64,000 bases of DNA, from the NCBI RefSeq assembly GCF_003219815.1, contig NZ_QJVD01000012.1, positions 62,001-126,000 of the forward strand. Direction: 5' to 3'. The DNA comes from Arthrobacter livingstonensis. GTDB taxonomy: Bacteria; Actinomycetota; Actinomycetes; Actinomycetales; Micrococcaceae. Below, piece after piece: positions 33,087-41,264 of this stretch. The position numbers were made by a program, and so were the translations under genes. Under the pieces are notes generated by a model, which worked only from the letters and a program-made list of their open reading frames with translations, had not been told where the DNA came from and did no database searches. The first letter of the stretch is position 1. Each line of letters starts with the position of its first letter.

Positions 33087-33296
33087 CTACCCCAGGAGCA
33101 CGGCGTTGACGGCGATGACCGGCAGCGACAGGAGCGAGGACAGGAAAATGACGTCCCGCACCGCGCCGGAGGGCGTGTGGAACCGGCTGGAAAACAGGTA
33201 CACGTTCCGCGCCGTGGGCGGCGCGGCCATGACCACGGTTCCGAAAAGATCAGTCCCGCCCACGCCGAACACATGAGTGTACTCGTTGGATACGTC
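33087..33296 (-). pseudogene. C-terminal remnant of an auxin-efflux-carrier (AEC) family transporter
   Basis: About 70 codons open on the minus strand. The translation around GTVVMAAPPTARNVYLFSSRF followed by DVIFLSSLLSLPVIAVNAVLLG is the usual last two helices of AEC family carriers, ending at a normal stop (33087). Upstream, the frame closes at 33297 and the rest of the roughly 300-residue protein is missing; the universal stress protein gene begins at 33273 on the other strand. This reads as a deletion junction. The remainder of the 300-base gap 32973-33272 shows nothing else. Confidence 0.62.
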
Positions 33297-33665
33297 CTAG
33301 CTCCCGTCGGCGAGGCTGCCCTGGCCGCCGGTTTTGCCGGGGCCCAGCTCCGCGGCGAGGAACTGGTGGTGGTCAATTCCGTTCGGGAAGGGGCCTTGGT
33401 CGACAAGGGCACGGCCTCGCCGGAAGACCTGGCACGCATCACCTCCCAGGCAAGGGAGTCCGGGGTACGGCAGACACTGTTGGACTCCACGTACCGGGAC
33501 GACCTTGCCGGGGAGGTCGTGGACCCCGCCGAGCAGCACGATGTCAGCGTGATTGTTCTGGGCCTGCGCCAGCGCAGCCAGGTGGGCAAGTTCATCATGG
33601 GCTCCCACGCCCAACGCATCCTGCTCCAGGCGGACCGGCCCGTCCTGGCCGCGGGGAGCCGCTAA
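33273..33665 (+). CDS. Single-domain universal stress protein
   Basis: A 130-residue UspA-type protein. It starts with the first strand MSVLVGYVLAPVGEAAL and ends with the nucleotide-binding segment VIVLGLRQRSQVGKFIMGSHAQRILLQADRPVLA, a good Gly-rich motif. There is no obvious ribosome site or promoter immediately upstream; the start overlaps the antisense remnant of a transporter gene, so this gene may have lost or changed its upstream region. A longer frame to 33009 exists but does not look like coding sequence. Unrelated in size to the tandem Usp at 4151. Confidence 0.85.
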   Translation: MSVLVGYVLAPVGEAALAAGFAGAQLRGEELVVVNSVREGALVDKGTASPEDLARITSQARESGVRQTLLDSTYRDDLAGEVVDPAEQHDVSVIVLGLRQRSQVGKFIMGSHAQRILLQADRPVLAAGSR

Positions 33666-33705
33666 CAAATGCCGCTTCGTCGGCCAAAACGCCTCCGGCA
33701 GCGGG

Positions 33706-34389
33706 CTACTGGCCCGACTCGACGTCCAGGCGCCGGCGGGAGTTGACTAGGTGCGTGCGCATTGCGGCGGCTGCGGCGACAGGGTCTCCGGCCTCGATGG
33801 CGGCCAGGACGGCCTCGTGCTCCGCGGCGACGGCACCCAGGCCGTGGGCGCCGCCGGCGTCCAGCCGGTGCCGGGGCATGGAAATCATCGCGGGGCCAAG
33901 GCCCGCCAGCGTGTCGGTGAAAAAGGGGTTGCCGCTGGCGCCTGCCACGGCCTGATGAAAGTCAAAGTCGCGGGCCATGGCATCGGCGGGACTGGCGTCC
34001 GCCTCGGCAAAGGAGGCCAGTGCTTCGCGGAGGGCGGCAAGGTGGTGGGGGTGGTGCGCGGTGGCCGCGAGGGCGGCCGCCTCGGATTCCAGGCCGGCCC
34101 GGAACGCCAGCAAATGGCGCCGGTCTTCGAGTGTGCGCACGGGACGGGACTGGATCGGGGCATCCATTCCGCTGGGTGGAGTCAGCGCAAAACTGCCGCT
34201 GCCCTTGCGTGTGTGCACCAGCCCTTCAGCTTGCAGCCGCATGATTGCTTCCCGCACCACGGTGCGGCTCACCGAGTGCTCGGCGATCAGGGCGTTCTCG
34301 CTGGGCAGCTTCTGGCCCGCAGCGATCCGCCCTTCCACAATGTCGCTGCGCAGCTGGTCGACGAGGCTGCTGGTCAGGTTCCGGCTCAT
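33706..34389 (-). CDS. GntR-family (FCD) regulator of the sugar-acid dehydratase
   Basis: A 227-residue FadR-type regulator. The winged helix is at residues 5-70 (VDQLRSDIVEGRIAAGQKLPSENALI, then VSRTVVREAIMRLQAEGLV) and the FCD domain includes FRAGLESEAAALAA, DFDFHQAVAGASGN and EHEAVLAAIEAGD, with the metal-binding Asp/His pattern. It lies downstream of and in the same direction as the dehydratase gene. The palindrome ahead of the dehydratase is a likely target. This protein is distinct from the GntR at 27337. Confidence 0.9.
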   Translation of the reverse strand: MSRNLTSSLVDQLRSDIVEGRIAAGQKLPSENALIAEHSVSRTVVREAIMRLQAEGLVHTRKGSGSFALTPPSGMDAPIQSRPVRTLEDRRHLLAFRAGLESEAAALAATAHHPHHLAALREALASFAEADASPADAMARDFDFHQAVAGASGNPFFTDTLAGLGPAMISMPRHRLDAGGAHGLGAVAAEHEAVLAAIEAGDPVAAAAAMRTHLVNSRRRLDVESGQ

Positions 34390-34458
34390 GGCTCCATGAT
34401 TTCATGCGCGGGGCCGGCTCGAAGCGCCGTTGGCGTCCGGGCGGCTCCGCAACGGTCG

Positions 34459-35592
34459 TTACCGGCGGCCGAACTCGACGGTGCCCGTGGTCCAGGCGCG
34501 GGCCTGGTCGCTGAGCGTGATTCCCAAGCCGAGCCGCTCCGGGACCAGCATGCGGCCGTCGCTGGTCTCCAGCTGCTCGTTGAACAGCGGGTCCAGCCAG
34601 TCGAAGTGCTCCACCCACGGTTCGCGCGGATAGGCGGCAGCCAGGTGCAAGTGGATTTCCATGGCGAAGTGGGGCGCCAGGTCCAGGCCGGCCTGGTCCG
34701 CCAGGGTTGCCAGCCGCAGGAATGAGGTGATGCCGCCAATGCGCGGGGCATCGGGTTGGATGATGTCGCACGCACGGGTGGCGATCAGGCGTTCGTGTTC
34801 GCCCACGGAGGCAAGCATCTCGCCCGTGGCGATTGGCGTATCCAGGGCGGCGGCCAACGCGGCGTGGCCTTCGGCGTCGTAGGCGTCCAGGGGTTCCTCG
34901 ATCCAGGTCAGGTCGAACTCCTCCAGCTTCCGGCCCATGCGCAGCGCGGTGGGCCGGTCCCACTGCTGGTTGGCGTCCACCATGAGTGGCACGTCGGGGC
35001 CGATGTGCTCCCGCACGGCGGCGACGCGGCGCAGGTCCTGCGCAGAGTCCGGCAGCCCCACCTTGATCTTGATGCCGCCAATGCCCTCGGCGATGGACCG
35101 GGCTGCCCGTTCCTTGACCTCCTCAATGGAGGCATTCAGGAAGCCGCCGGAGGTGTTGTAGGTGCGCACGGAATCGCGGTGGGACCCCAGGAACTTGGCC
35201 AGTGGGAGGCCGGCACGCTTGGCCTTGAGGTCGTAAAGTGCAATGTCCAGGACGGCGAGGGCCTGCGTGGCGACGCCGGAGCGTCCCACAGATGCGCCGG
35301 CCCACAGCAGCTTGTTGTACAGCTTGGCGATGTCGTTGGGGTCTTCGCCGATCATGATTTCGGCAACTTCGCTGGCATGCGCATACTGGGCCGGCCCCCC
35401 GGCGCGCTTGGAATAGCTGAAACCGATGCCTTCGTGACCTTCTTCCGTGGTGATCTCGGCGAAGAGGAAGACCACCTCGGTCATTGGCTTCTGCCGACCG
35501 GTAAAGACCTTTGCATCCGAGATGGGAGTGGCCAACGGCAGGGTGATGGTGGAGACCTTGACATGGCGGATGGCGTCGGGGGAGTAGGTCAC
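34459..35592 (-). CDS. Enolase-superfamily sugar-acid dehydratase (talarate/galactarate dehydratase-like)
   Basis: A 377-residue mandelate racemase/muconate lactonizing enzyme-family protein. The active site is complete: Lys175 and Lys177 (KIKVG), metal ligands Asp206, Glu232 and Glu258, and the Asp281-His308 dyad. Together with LLWAGASVGRSGVATQALAVLDIALYDLKAKR this resembles L-talarate/galactarate dehydratases, but neighbours with other hexarate specificities are similar, so the substrate is provisional. It has its own palindromic promoter region and is next to a GntR gene and a BASS-type transporter that may import the substrate. Confidence 0.85.
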   Translation of the reverse strand: MTYSPDAIRHVKVSTITLPLATPISDAKVFTGRQKPMTEVVFLFAEITTEEGHEGIGFSYSKRAGGPAQYAHASEVAEIMIGEDPNDIAKLYNKLLWAGASVGRSGVATQALAVLDIALYDLKAKRAGLPLAKFLGSHRDSVRTYNTSGGFLNASIEEVKERAARSIAEGIGGIKIKVGLPDSAQDLRRVAAVREHIGPDVPLMVDANQQWDRPTALRMGRKLEEFDLTWIEEPLDAYDAEGHAALAAALDTPIATGEMLASVGEHERLIATRACDIIQPDAPRIGGITSFLRLATLADQAGLDLAPHFAMEIHLHLAAAYPREPWVEHFDWLDPLFNEQLETSDGRMLVPERLGLGITLSDQARAWTTGTVEFGRR

Positions 35593-35628
35593 GGGAGCGT
35601 CCTTGGGGATCGGAGGAATGCTCCCATA

Positions 35629-35649
35629 ATATAAGTTCTCAACTTATAT
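35629..35649. promoter_or_regulatory. GntR-type operator before the dehydratase gene
   Basis: ATATAAGTT and AACTTATAT are perfect 9-base arms around CTC, 37 bases upstream of the dehydratase start. AT-rich and therefore striking in this GC-rich window. Confidence 0.7.
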
Positions 35650-35684
35650 AACAAGTACGTTTTTCGCGACAATGATGACAACTC

Positions 35685-35742
35685 GCGAGGACGACGCCCA
35701 GAAGATGCGCCGCCACCGCGGGTTGCCCCCGACCTCGGCGAA
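35685..35742. repeat. 58-base dispersed repeat, copy 1
   Basis: Aligns without gaps to 55660-55717, about 48 of 58 bases identical. Copy 2 is the centre of an inverted repeat. This copy lies in the gap between the dehydratase and the BASS transporter genes. Confidence 0.6.
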
Positions 35743-35769
35743 GGCGCTTCTGCGGCATTGCTCCGTGTA

Positions 35770-36744
35770 CTACTTGGCGGCCAGCGGCTTGCGGGCCAGC
35801 CAGGCGGCCACCACGGCGCCGGAGATGTTGTGCCACACCGAGAATACCGCGGACGGCAGGGCGGCCAGCGGCGAGAAGTGGGCCGTGGCCAGGGTGGCGG
35901 CCAGGCCCGAGTTCTGCATGCCGACCTCGAAGGCCAGGGCGCGGCGTGCCCGGGCGTCCAGGCGGCCGGCCTTTCCGGCCAGGTAGCCCAGGCCAAGCCC
36001 GAAGCCGTTGTGCAGGACCACTGCCAGGAACACGATGCCGCCGGCGGCGACGATCTTGGACGCGGAACCGGCCACCACGATCGCCACGATCAGGGAGATG
36101 ACCACGGCCGAAATCCAGGGCAGTGCCGGCAGCACACGGTCCACGAGGCGGTTGAGGAACAGCCGGGCCAGGAGGCCCACGATGACAGGCACCAGCACGG
36201 TCTTGAGGATGTCGAGCATCATGGCTCCGGCGTCGACGTTCAGGAAGGAGCCGGCGAGGAAAAGGGTGAGGGCCGGCATCACGATGGGTGCGACCAGCGT
36301 GGAGACGGTGGCTACGGCAACGGAAAGGGCGACGTCGCCCTTGGCCAGGTACGCCATGACGTTCGACGACGTCCCGCTGGGTGCGCAGCCGACCAGGATG
36401 ACGCCGGCCGCCAGTTCCGGGCTCAGGTGCAGGCCCATCGCAATGAGCCAGCCGGCGCCGGGCATGATGACGTAATGCGCGGCCAGTCCCAGGGCGACGG
36501 CCCACGGCCGCCTGGCGACGGCGGCAAAGTCGGGCAGGGTCAGCGTCAGGCCCATGCAGAACATGATGATGCCGAGCAGGTATGGCACGGACGGGGCCAG
36601 CGGCTTGAATGAACCGGGGAGCAGGAAGCCGAGGACGCCGGCGACAATCACCAACAGCGGGAAGACGGTGACGGCAATCCGCGCCGCGCGGTCCGCCGTG
36701 GCGGGCGTGGCGGAATCCGGGGCAATTTTAGTTGACTGGGGCAC
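35770..36744 (-). CDS. Bile acid:sodium symporter (BASS) family transporter
   Basis: A membrane transporter of about 324 residues and nine or ten helices. The two crossover motifs of the BASS fold are present: GCAPSGTSSNVMAYLA and FEVGMQNSGLA. Bacterial members carry organic acids, often with sodium. The start is uncertain: I use a GTG at 36744; upstream GTG (36771) and TTG (36780) codons extend it by up to 12 residues, but the TTG falls inside a palindromic operator. It is upstream of and co-directed with the sugar-acid dehydratase. Confidence 0.85.
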   Translation of the reverse strand: MPQSTKIAPDSATPATADRAARIAVTVFPLLVIVAGVLGFLLPGSFKPLAPSVPYLLGIIMFCMGLTLTLPDFAAVARRPWAVALGLAAHYVIMPGAGWLIAMGLHLSPELAAGVILVGCAPSGTSSNVMAYLAKGDVALSVAVATVSTLVAPIVMPALTLFLAGSFLNVDAGAMMLDILKTVLVPVIVGLLARLFLNRLVDRVLPALPWISAVVISLIVAIVVAGSASKIVAAGGIVFLAVVLHNGFGLGLGYLAGKAGRLDARARRALAFEVGMQNSGLAATLATAHFSPLAALPSAVFSVWHNISGAVVAAWLARKPLAAK

Positions 36745-36777
36745 CTGTTTATTTTGTACCCGGGCTCTCACCTTGAA

Positions 36778-36812
36778 CAAATAATCTCATTATTTGGACA
36801 AATTATTTGGAC
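36778..36812. promoter_or_regulatory. Palindromic operator upstream of the BASS gene
   Basis: CAAATAAT (36778-36785) and ATTATTTG (36789-36796) around CTC, with a direct repeat of ATTATTTGGAC at 36789 and 36802. The CTC centre is the same as in the operator at 35629. Confidence 0.6.
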
Positions 36813-36816
36813 GGGC

Positions 36817-37923
36817 CTAGAACCCCAAGGCCTTGCGGTACCTCTGCATCTGCTGGTGGCGGCGCTGCAGGCTGTCGCGGCGCGGGGTCTGCCCGGCGGC
36901 GGCATCCTCGGCGGTCAGGTCGATGTGCCGCTGCCCAAACTGCCACAGCAGCAGGTCGTCCAGCAGACGGTCCGGTCCGGGGGAGTAACGGTGGTCCAGC
37001 GCCTTGCGGACGTTGGAAATGATTTCCGGCTGCAGGAGTGCGGCCAGGTCAATGGTTTGGGCCAACCCGTGCGCGGCGACCAGCTCGGCAGCCCAGCCCC
37101 AGTCGTCGTCGGCCTTGCGGTCAACGTGCGGCAGCAGCGTCTGCCAGACGGTCTTGATCCGGTTCGGCGTCAGCGAAACCTTGCCCTCGCCGTCGGCATC
37201 CCAAAAGCTGGTGACGGTCTCATAGCGTTCGTGCAGCTCGGAAAAGGCGGATTCCACGGTTTCGAGCATGGCCGCCGTCGCGGTGAACTGGCGGTCAAAG
37301 TAGGGGCTCCAGGCGCGCGGGTCCTGGGCCTTGAAGCGGATATCGTGCTCAATCTCGCTCCAGGCGTGGGCAAAAACAGTGCGGATCTGACACTCGAAAA
37401 AGTAGCTTCCATTGGGCTTGCCATCCGGATCCAGCACCTCCTGGTAGGCGCGCACCACGTCATTTTGGATGCTGCGCAGGATCAGGTGCCGGCTGGAATA
37501 GCCGTAGGTGCCGGACTCAATGGAGCCGATGTCCTTTTCCCGGTCCCCCCGGCAGTCGAAGATGCTCCGGCGCCGCTTGATCAGGTTCGCCACGTTCGCG
37601 TTTTCGCCCGGCAGCGTGGTGATGACGCGCACCCCCACCATGTCCGTGAGGTTGCGCAGGGGCTCTGGGAACAGCAGCGCCGGTGCGGCGTCTGGTTCCG
37701 GCACCACCATCCGCGAGGCCTTTTCCCGGAACGACTCCACCGTCTTGGTGCGGCTGGTGACGAACAACGGCAGGTCGTCCGCGTCCTCCATGACCTCGCG
37801 CACCAGTGCCTCCATCTCGGCCGTCACCAGCAACAGCACCGGCCGGGCACGCTCAAAGGCGGCAATGGAAGCATTTACGGAAGGGCGGAGAGATTCGTCG
37901 AGGCGGTCCCAGTTGCTGCTCAT
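36817..37923 (-). CDS. RelA/SpoT synthetase-domain protein (alarmone synthetase-like)
   Basis: A 368-residue cytoplasmic protein. Residues about 50-200 form the RelA/SpoT nucleotidyltransferase domain with SRTKTVESFREK (ATP-site basic motif), DMVGVRVITTL (metal-binding Asp), YGYSSRHLIL and ECQIRTVFAHAWSEIEHDIRFK. There is no hydrolase, TGS or ACT domain, as in small alarmone synthetases, but the 160-residue C-terminal part is longer than in those and is unrecognised. It may make (p)ppGpp or, as for some toxin relatives, another pyrophosphorylated nucleotide. No antitoxin gene is evident next to it. Confidence 0.82.
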   Translation of the reverse strand: MSSNWDRLDESLRPSVNASIAAFERARPVLLLVTAEMEALVREVMEDADDLPLFVTSRTKTVESFREKASRMVVPEPDAAPALLFPEPLRNLTDMVGVRVITTLPGENANVANLIKRRRSIFDCRGDREKDIGSIESGTYGYSSRHLILRSIQNDVVRAYQEVLDPDGKPNGSYFFECQIRTVFAHAWSEIEHDIRFKAQDPRAWSPYFDRQFTATAAMLETVESAFSELHERYETVTSFWDADGEGKVSLTPNRIKTVWQTLLPHVDRKADDDWGWAAELVAAHGLAQTIDLAALLQPEIISNVRKALDHRYSPGPDRLLDDLLLWQFGQRHIDLTAEDAAAGQTPRRDSLQRRHQQMQRYRKALGF

Positions 37924-38015
37924 GTCATTGAGCCTATGCGCCGCGGCCCGGGAAGGTCGAGCGCGCCGCCCAACAATTGGCCAGTGTTTTCCCGCCAGCC
38001 CGTAGGCTGGGTGGC

Positions 38016-38972
38016 ATGCTGACGGTAATTGGTGAAGCCCTGATCGACGAAGTGGTGCGCGCCGGGCAGGCGCCCGTGCCGCACGTGGGCGGCAGCCCCC
38101 TGAACGTGGCTGTCGGCCTCGCCCGCCTGGGCCACCCCGTGCAGTTCCTGGGCCGCTTTGGCAGGGACGCGTACGGCGACATGGTGGCTGCGCACCTGGC
38201 GGGCAACGCCGTCCTGGTGCCGGTGGCCCCGGACGGGCTCCCCACCTCCATTGCCCGCGCCGTGCTTAGCCCTGGCGGTGCCGCCGCGTATGAATTCGCG
38301 CTGGACTGGGAGCTTCCCGCCGTTGCCCGCCAGCCCGACGGCGCCCCGAACTTTATGCTGGCCGCCACCACGCTCCTGCACACCGGTTCCATCGCCACGA
38401 TGCTGGCCCCGGGTGCCGGCCAGGTGTTCAGTGCCGTGGTTGCCGCACACCCCTCCGCCACCATTTCCTACGACCCGAATTGCCGCCCCAGCATCATCAA
38501 GGACGTCAACCACGCTAGGGAGCAGGCCGAAAAGTTTGTCCGGCTCTCCGACGTGGTGAAGGCCTCCGACGAGGACCTGGCGTGGCTTTACCCCGGCACT
38601 GACCCGAAGGAATCAGCCCGCCGGTGGCTGGCCATGGGCGGCACGGAAGGTCCCGCCGTCGTGATCGTCACCCAAGGCGGGGATGGTCCCTGGGCTGTAT
38701 GCGCCGCCGGCGAGGCCGCCTGTGAGGTGCCGCCCACCGAGGTGGTGGACACCGTGGGCGCCGGGGATTCCTTCATGGCCGCCCTGCTGGCCGCGCTGGT
38801 GGACCGCGAACTGGACGGCGCCCAACGGCGCGACACCCTGCGCGCCATCACCCGCGAGCAGCTGGAGGAGCTGATCCGCTATGCCGCCCGCGCCGCCGCC
38901 ATCACGGTGTCCCGCGCCGGCGCCAACCCGCCCACCCGTGCCGAACTGCAGAAAGGCCAGCACCATGTATGA
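38016..38972 (+). CDS. PfkB-family carbohydrate kinase (fructokinase-like)
   Basis: A 318-residue ribokinase-fold kinase. The N-terminal glycine motif is [30 protein letters not shown], and the C-terminal ATP/anion-hole motif with the catalytic Asp is [14 protein letters not shown]. The substrate is likely a sugar such as fructose, but PfkB specificity cannot be read reliably. The ATG at 38016 lacks a strong ribosome site. It overlaps the PEBP gene by eight bases. It is divergent from the RelA/SpoT-domain gene 92 bases away. Confidence 0.88.
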   Translation: MLTVIGEALIDEVVRAGQAPVPHVGGSPLNVAVGLARLGHPVQFLGRFGRDAYGDMVAAHLAGNAVLVPVAPDGLPTSIARAVLSPGGAAAYEFALDWELPAVARQPDGAPNFMLAATTLLHTGSIATMLAPGAGQVFSAVVAAHPSATISYDPNCRPSIIKDVNHAREQAEKFVRLSDVVKASDEDLAWLYPGTDPKESARRWLAMGGTEGPAVVIVTQGGDGPWAVCAAGEAACEVPPTEVVDTVGAGDSFMAALLAALVDRELDGAQRRDTLRAITREQLEELIRYAARAAAITVSRAGANPPTRAELQKGQHHV

Positions 38973-39486
38973 CTACGACCCCTATTCATTCCTTGCCCCG
39001 GTCCCCGATTTCGCGCTGACGAGCACCTCGCTTGACGACGGCGGCACCCTGTCCGCAAATCAGGTCAATCCCGGCGGCCACCCGGACGGGAAGGACCTCT
39101 CCCCGCAGCTCTCCTGGTCCGGCTTCCCCGAGGGCACGCGGGGCTTCGCCGTCACCATGTTCGACCCGGATGCCCCCACCGCCAGCGGCTTCTGGCACTG
39201 GGCCGTGGCCAACATCCCCGCGTCCGTGACCTCCCTGGAGGAGGGTGGGTCCCGCGGCCTGCCCGCCGGGGCGCTGAGCCTGAAGAACGACGGCGGCCAC
39301 CCCGGCTACATGGGCGCCGCACCTCCCGCCGGGCACGGGACGCACCGCTACATGGTGGTGGTCCACGCCGTCGACGTGCCCACCCTGGACGTAGACGCGA
39401 ATGCCACCCCGGCAGTGCTGGGCTTCAATCTGGCCTTCCACACCCTGGCGCGGGCCCGGATCACGGGAATTTTCGAAGTGGCGTGA
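38965..39486 (+). CDS. YbhB/YbcL-type phosphatidylethanolamine-binding protein family
   Basis: A 173-residue PEBP-fold protein. The ligand-pocket motifs [21 protein letters not shown] and [24 protein letters not shown] are conserved as in bacterial YbhB/YbcL. The biological role of bacterial members is poorly known; binding of anionic small molecules or inhibition of other proteins has been proposed. The ATG 38965 has GAAAGG upstream, inside the end of the kinase gene, so the pair is coupled. Confidence 0.9.
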   Translation: MYDYDPYSFLAPVPDFALTSTSLDDGGTLSANQVNPGGHPDGKDLSPQLSWSGFPEGTRGFAVTMFDPDAPTASGFWHWAVANIPASVTSLEEGGSRGLPAGALSLKNDGGHPGYMGAAPPAGHGTHRYMVVVHAVDVPTLDVDANATPAVLGFNLAFHTLARARITGIFEVA

Positions 39487-39491
39487 CCCGT

Positions 39492-39571
39492 TGTGCGCGC
39501 CGTTCGCCCCGTCGGTCGCGCATGACAGTGTTCTGCGCGGCATTCGCTCCGACCGAGGCGCATAACACTGC
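39492..39571. repeat. Two imperfect 40-base tandem units with GCGCAT
   Basis: Units 39492-39531 and 39532-39571 agree at 29 of 40 positions, both with TGCGCG, TTCGC, CCG, GCGCAT and ACA. Located between the PEBP and HAD genes; related to the GCGCAT repeats at 28177-28334. Confidence 0.5.
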
Positions 39572-39597
39572 AGCGGTGAAGTTGGATAGCCTTGGGT

Positions 39598-40407
39598 ATG
39601 CGTTTAATTGCCAGTGACATTGACGGGACCATCCTCGGCCACGACGGAAGCATCAGTGTCCGCACCATTGCCGCGTTCCGGGATGCCGCCGACGCCGGAA
39701 TCGACATCGTGTTTGTGACCGGCCGCCCGCCGCGCTGGCTGGACCCCATCCGGGAACAGATCGGGCACACGGGAACCGTGATCTGCTCCAACGGCGCCGT
39801 CACGTACAGCCTGGAAAGCGAGTCGGTCACGGCGTCGCACCTGCTGCCCTGGGAAACTGTCGAGCAGGTCCGGCACATCATCGCCGGGCTCACCCCGGAA
39901 CCGTACTTTGCGCTGGAAAGCCTGGACGGACTCCATGTGGAGCCCGGCTTCTTCGCGCAAAGCCGCCCGGCCAGCCTATTGGACGTTGTCCCCGCCGCGC
40001 TGTCGCCGGGCATGGCCGACGGCGGCATCATCAAGATGCTCTCCGTGCTGCACACCGGAAGCGCCGACGAATTCCTGGGCCTGGTCCGTCCCAGCCTGGG
40101 CAGGCTGATCTCCGTGACCCACTCGGCGCCCGAACTTGCACTGCTGGAAATGGGCCCGCTGGGTGTCAACAAGGCTGTCACGCTCGCCGAATATGCCGCA
40201 GCCAAGGGCATCGACGCTGCGGACGTGGTGGCGTTTGGCGACATGCCCAATGACATTGAGATGCTCGGCTGGGCCGGCGCAGGCTACGCGATGGCCAGCG
40301 GCCACCCGGACGCGCTCGCCGCCGCAGCGCTGCTGGCCCCGCGTTTTGAGGACGACGGCGTGGCCCGGGTTATCGAGGAACGCCTGGCCGCCCTTCACCG
40401 GGCGTAG
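39598..40407 (+). CDS. Cof-type HAD hydrolase
   Basis: A 269-residue phosphatase of HAD subfamily IIB. Motif I is SDIDGTI (nucleophile Asp8 region), the motif II threonine lies in VFVTGRPP, and motifs III/IV appear as NKAVTLAEYAAAKGI and FGDMPNDIEML. The cap domain is of the Cof/YidA type. Such enzymes dephosphorylate sugar phosphates or flavin precursors; the substrate is unknown. The ATG 39598 is close to the preceding repeats and has no strong ribosome site. Another Cof-type protein is at 54665. Confidence 0.87.
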   Translation: MRLIASDIDGTILGHDGSISVRTIAAFRDAADAGIDIVFVTGRPPRWLDPIREQIGHTGTVICSNGAVTYSLESESVTASHLLPWETVEQVRHIIAGLTPEPYFALESLDGLHVEPGFFAQSRPASLLDVVPAALSPGMADGGIIKMLSVLHTGSADEFLGLVRPSLGRLISVTHSAPELALLEMGPLGVNKAVTLAEYAAAKGIDAADVVAFGDMPNDIEMLGWAGAGYAMASGHPDALAAAALLAPRFEDDGVARVIEERLAALHRA

Positions 40408-40416
40408 GCGCCGGAC

Positions 40417-41220
40417 GTGAATCCGCTAAAGGCCGTCAAGCCCTACCTTGACTCACCCGTCCCGCTGGCCATCGCCCACCGCGGATTCTCCCTGGACGGG
40501 CTGGAGAACACGCTCCCGGCGTTCCGGGCGGCCGTTGAGCTGGGCTGTCAATATCTTGAAACCGACATCAACACCACCGCCGACGGCGTCACGCTGGTCT
40601 TTCACGACGCAACCCTGGACAGGATCACCGACCGGGACGGGACGATCGCCGAGCTGCCGTATGCCGTCGTCGGGAAGGCCCTCATCGGCGGACGGGAGCA
40701 CATCGCCACCTTGCGTGAATTCTTTATGGCGCTACCCGCGGCGCGGTTCAACATTGACGTCAAGGATGCCGGATCGGTGGCGCCCCTGGCCCAACTTATT
40801 GAGGAAATGGGCCTCCATGAGCGGGTCTGCGTGGCCTCGTTTTCGGACCGGCGGCGGCGCGAGGTGGTGTCACGGTTGAGCAGGCCCGTCGCCAGTTCGG
40901 CCGGCCAAAAGCTGCTCGTGGCCTATTTCGTGCTGGAACGGTGGATGCCGGCACCCGTGCTGCGCGCCTTGATGCGCAACGTTGACGTGCTGCAAATTCC
41001 AGTCCGGCACAACAAGGTGGAGCTGGTGACACGCCGGTCCGTGGCCAGGGCGCACCGCCTGGGCCTGAAGATGCACGTCTGGACCATCAACGACCCGGGG
41101 GAGATGAACCGTCTTCTGGACCTGGGCGTGGACGGCATCATGACGGACCGGGCCGACCTGCTGGCCGGCATCATGCGGGAACGCGGCTGCTGGCCCGGCG
41201 GCCCGGGGACCGCAGCTTAA
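40417..41220 (+). CDS. Glycerophosphodiester phosphodiesterase family protein
   Basis: A 267-residue TIM-barrel GDPD protein with the catalytic set AHRG (about residues 21-24), ENT, ETDI and a following His in VFHDATLDR; the metal-binding glutamates and the two histidines are present. It would hydrolyse glycerophosphodiesters to glycerol 3-phosphate and an alcohol. No signal peptide is visible, so it is predicted cytoplasmic. It starts at a GTG nine bases after the HAD gene, suggesting one transcript. Glycerate kinase follows in the same direction. Confidence 0.88.
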   Translation: MNPLKAVKPYLDSPVPLAIAHRGFSLDGLENTLPAFRAAVELGCQYLETDINTTADGVTLVFHDATLDRITDRDGTIAELPYAVVGKALIGGREHIATLREFFMALPAARFNIDVKDAGSVAPLAQLIEEMGLHERVCVASFSDRRRREVVSRLSRPVASSAGQKLLVAYFVLERWMPAPVLRALMRNVDVLQIPVRHNKVELVTRRSVARAHRLGLKMHVWTINDPGEMNRLLDLGVDGIMTDRADLLAGIMRERGCWPGGPGTAA

Positions 41221-41264
41221 GTGCGGGCACCGTAACATGCGCCCCGGACTGGCAGGATGGGAGC

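Noticed and set aside
33009-33272. N-terminal extension of the Usp to 33009
   Set aside because: The extra 88 residues lack Usp features and are antisense to the readable AEC transporter remnant.
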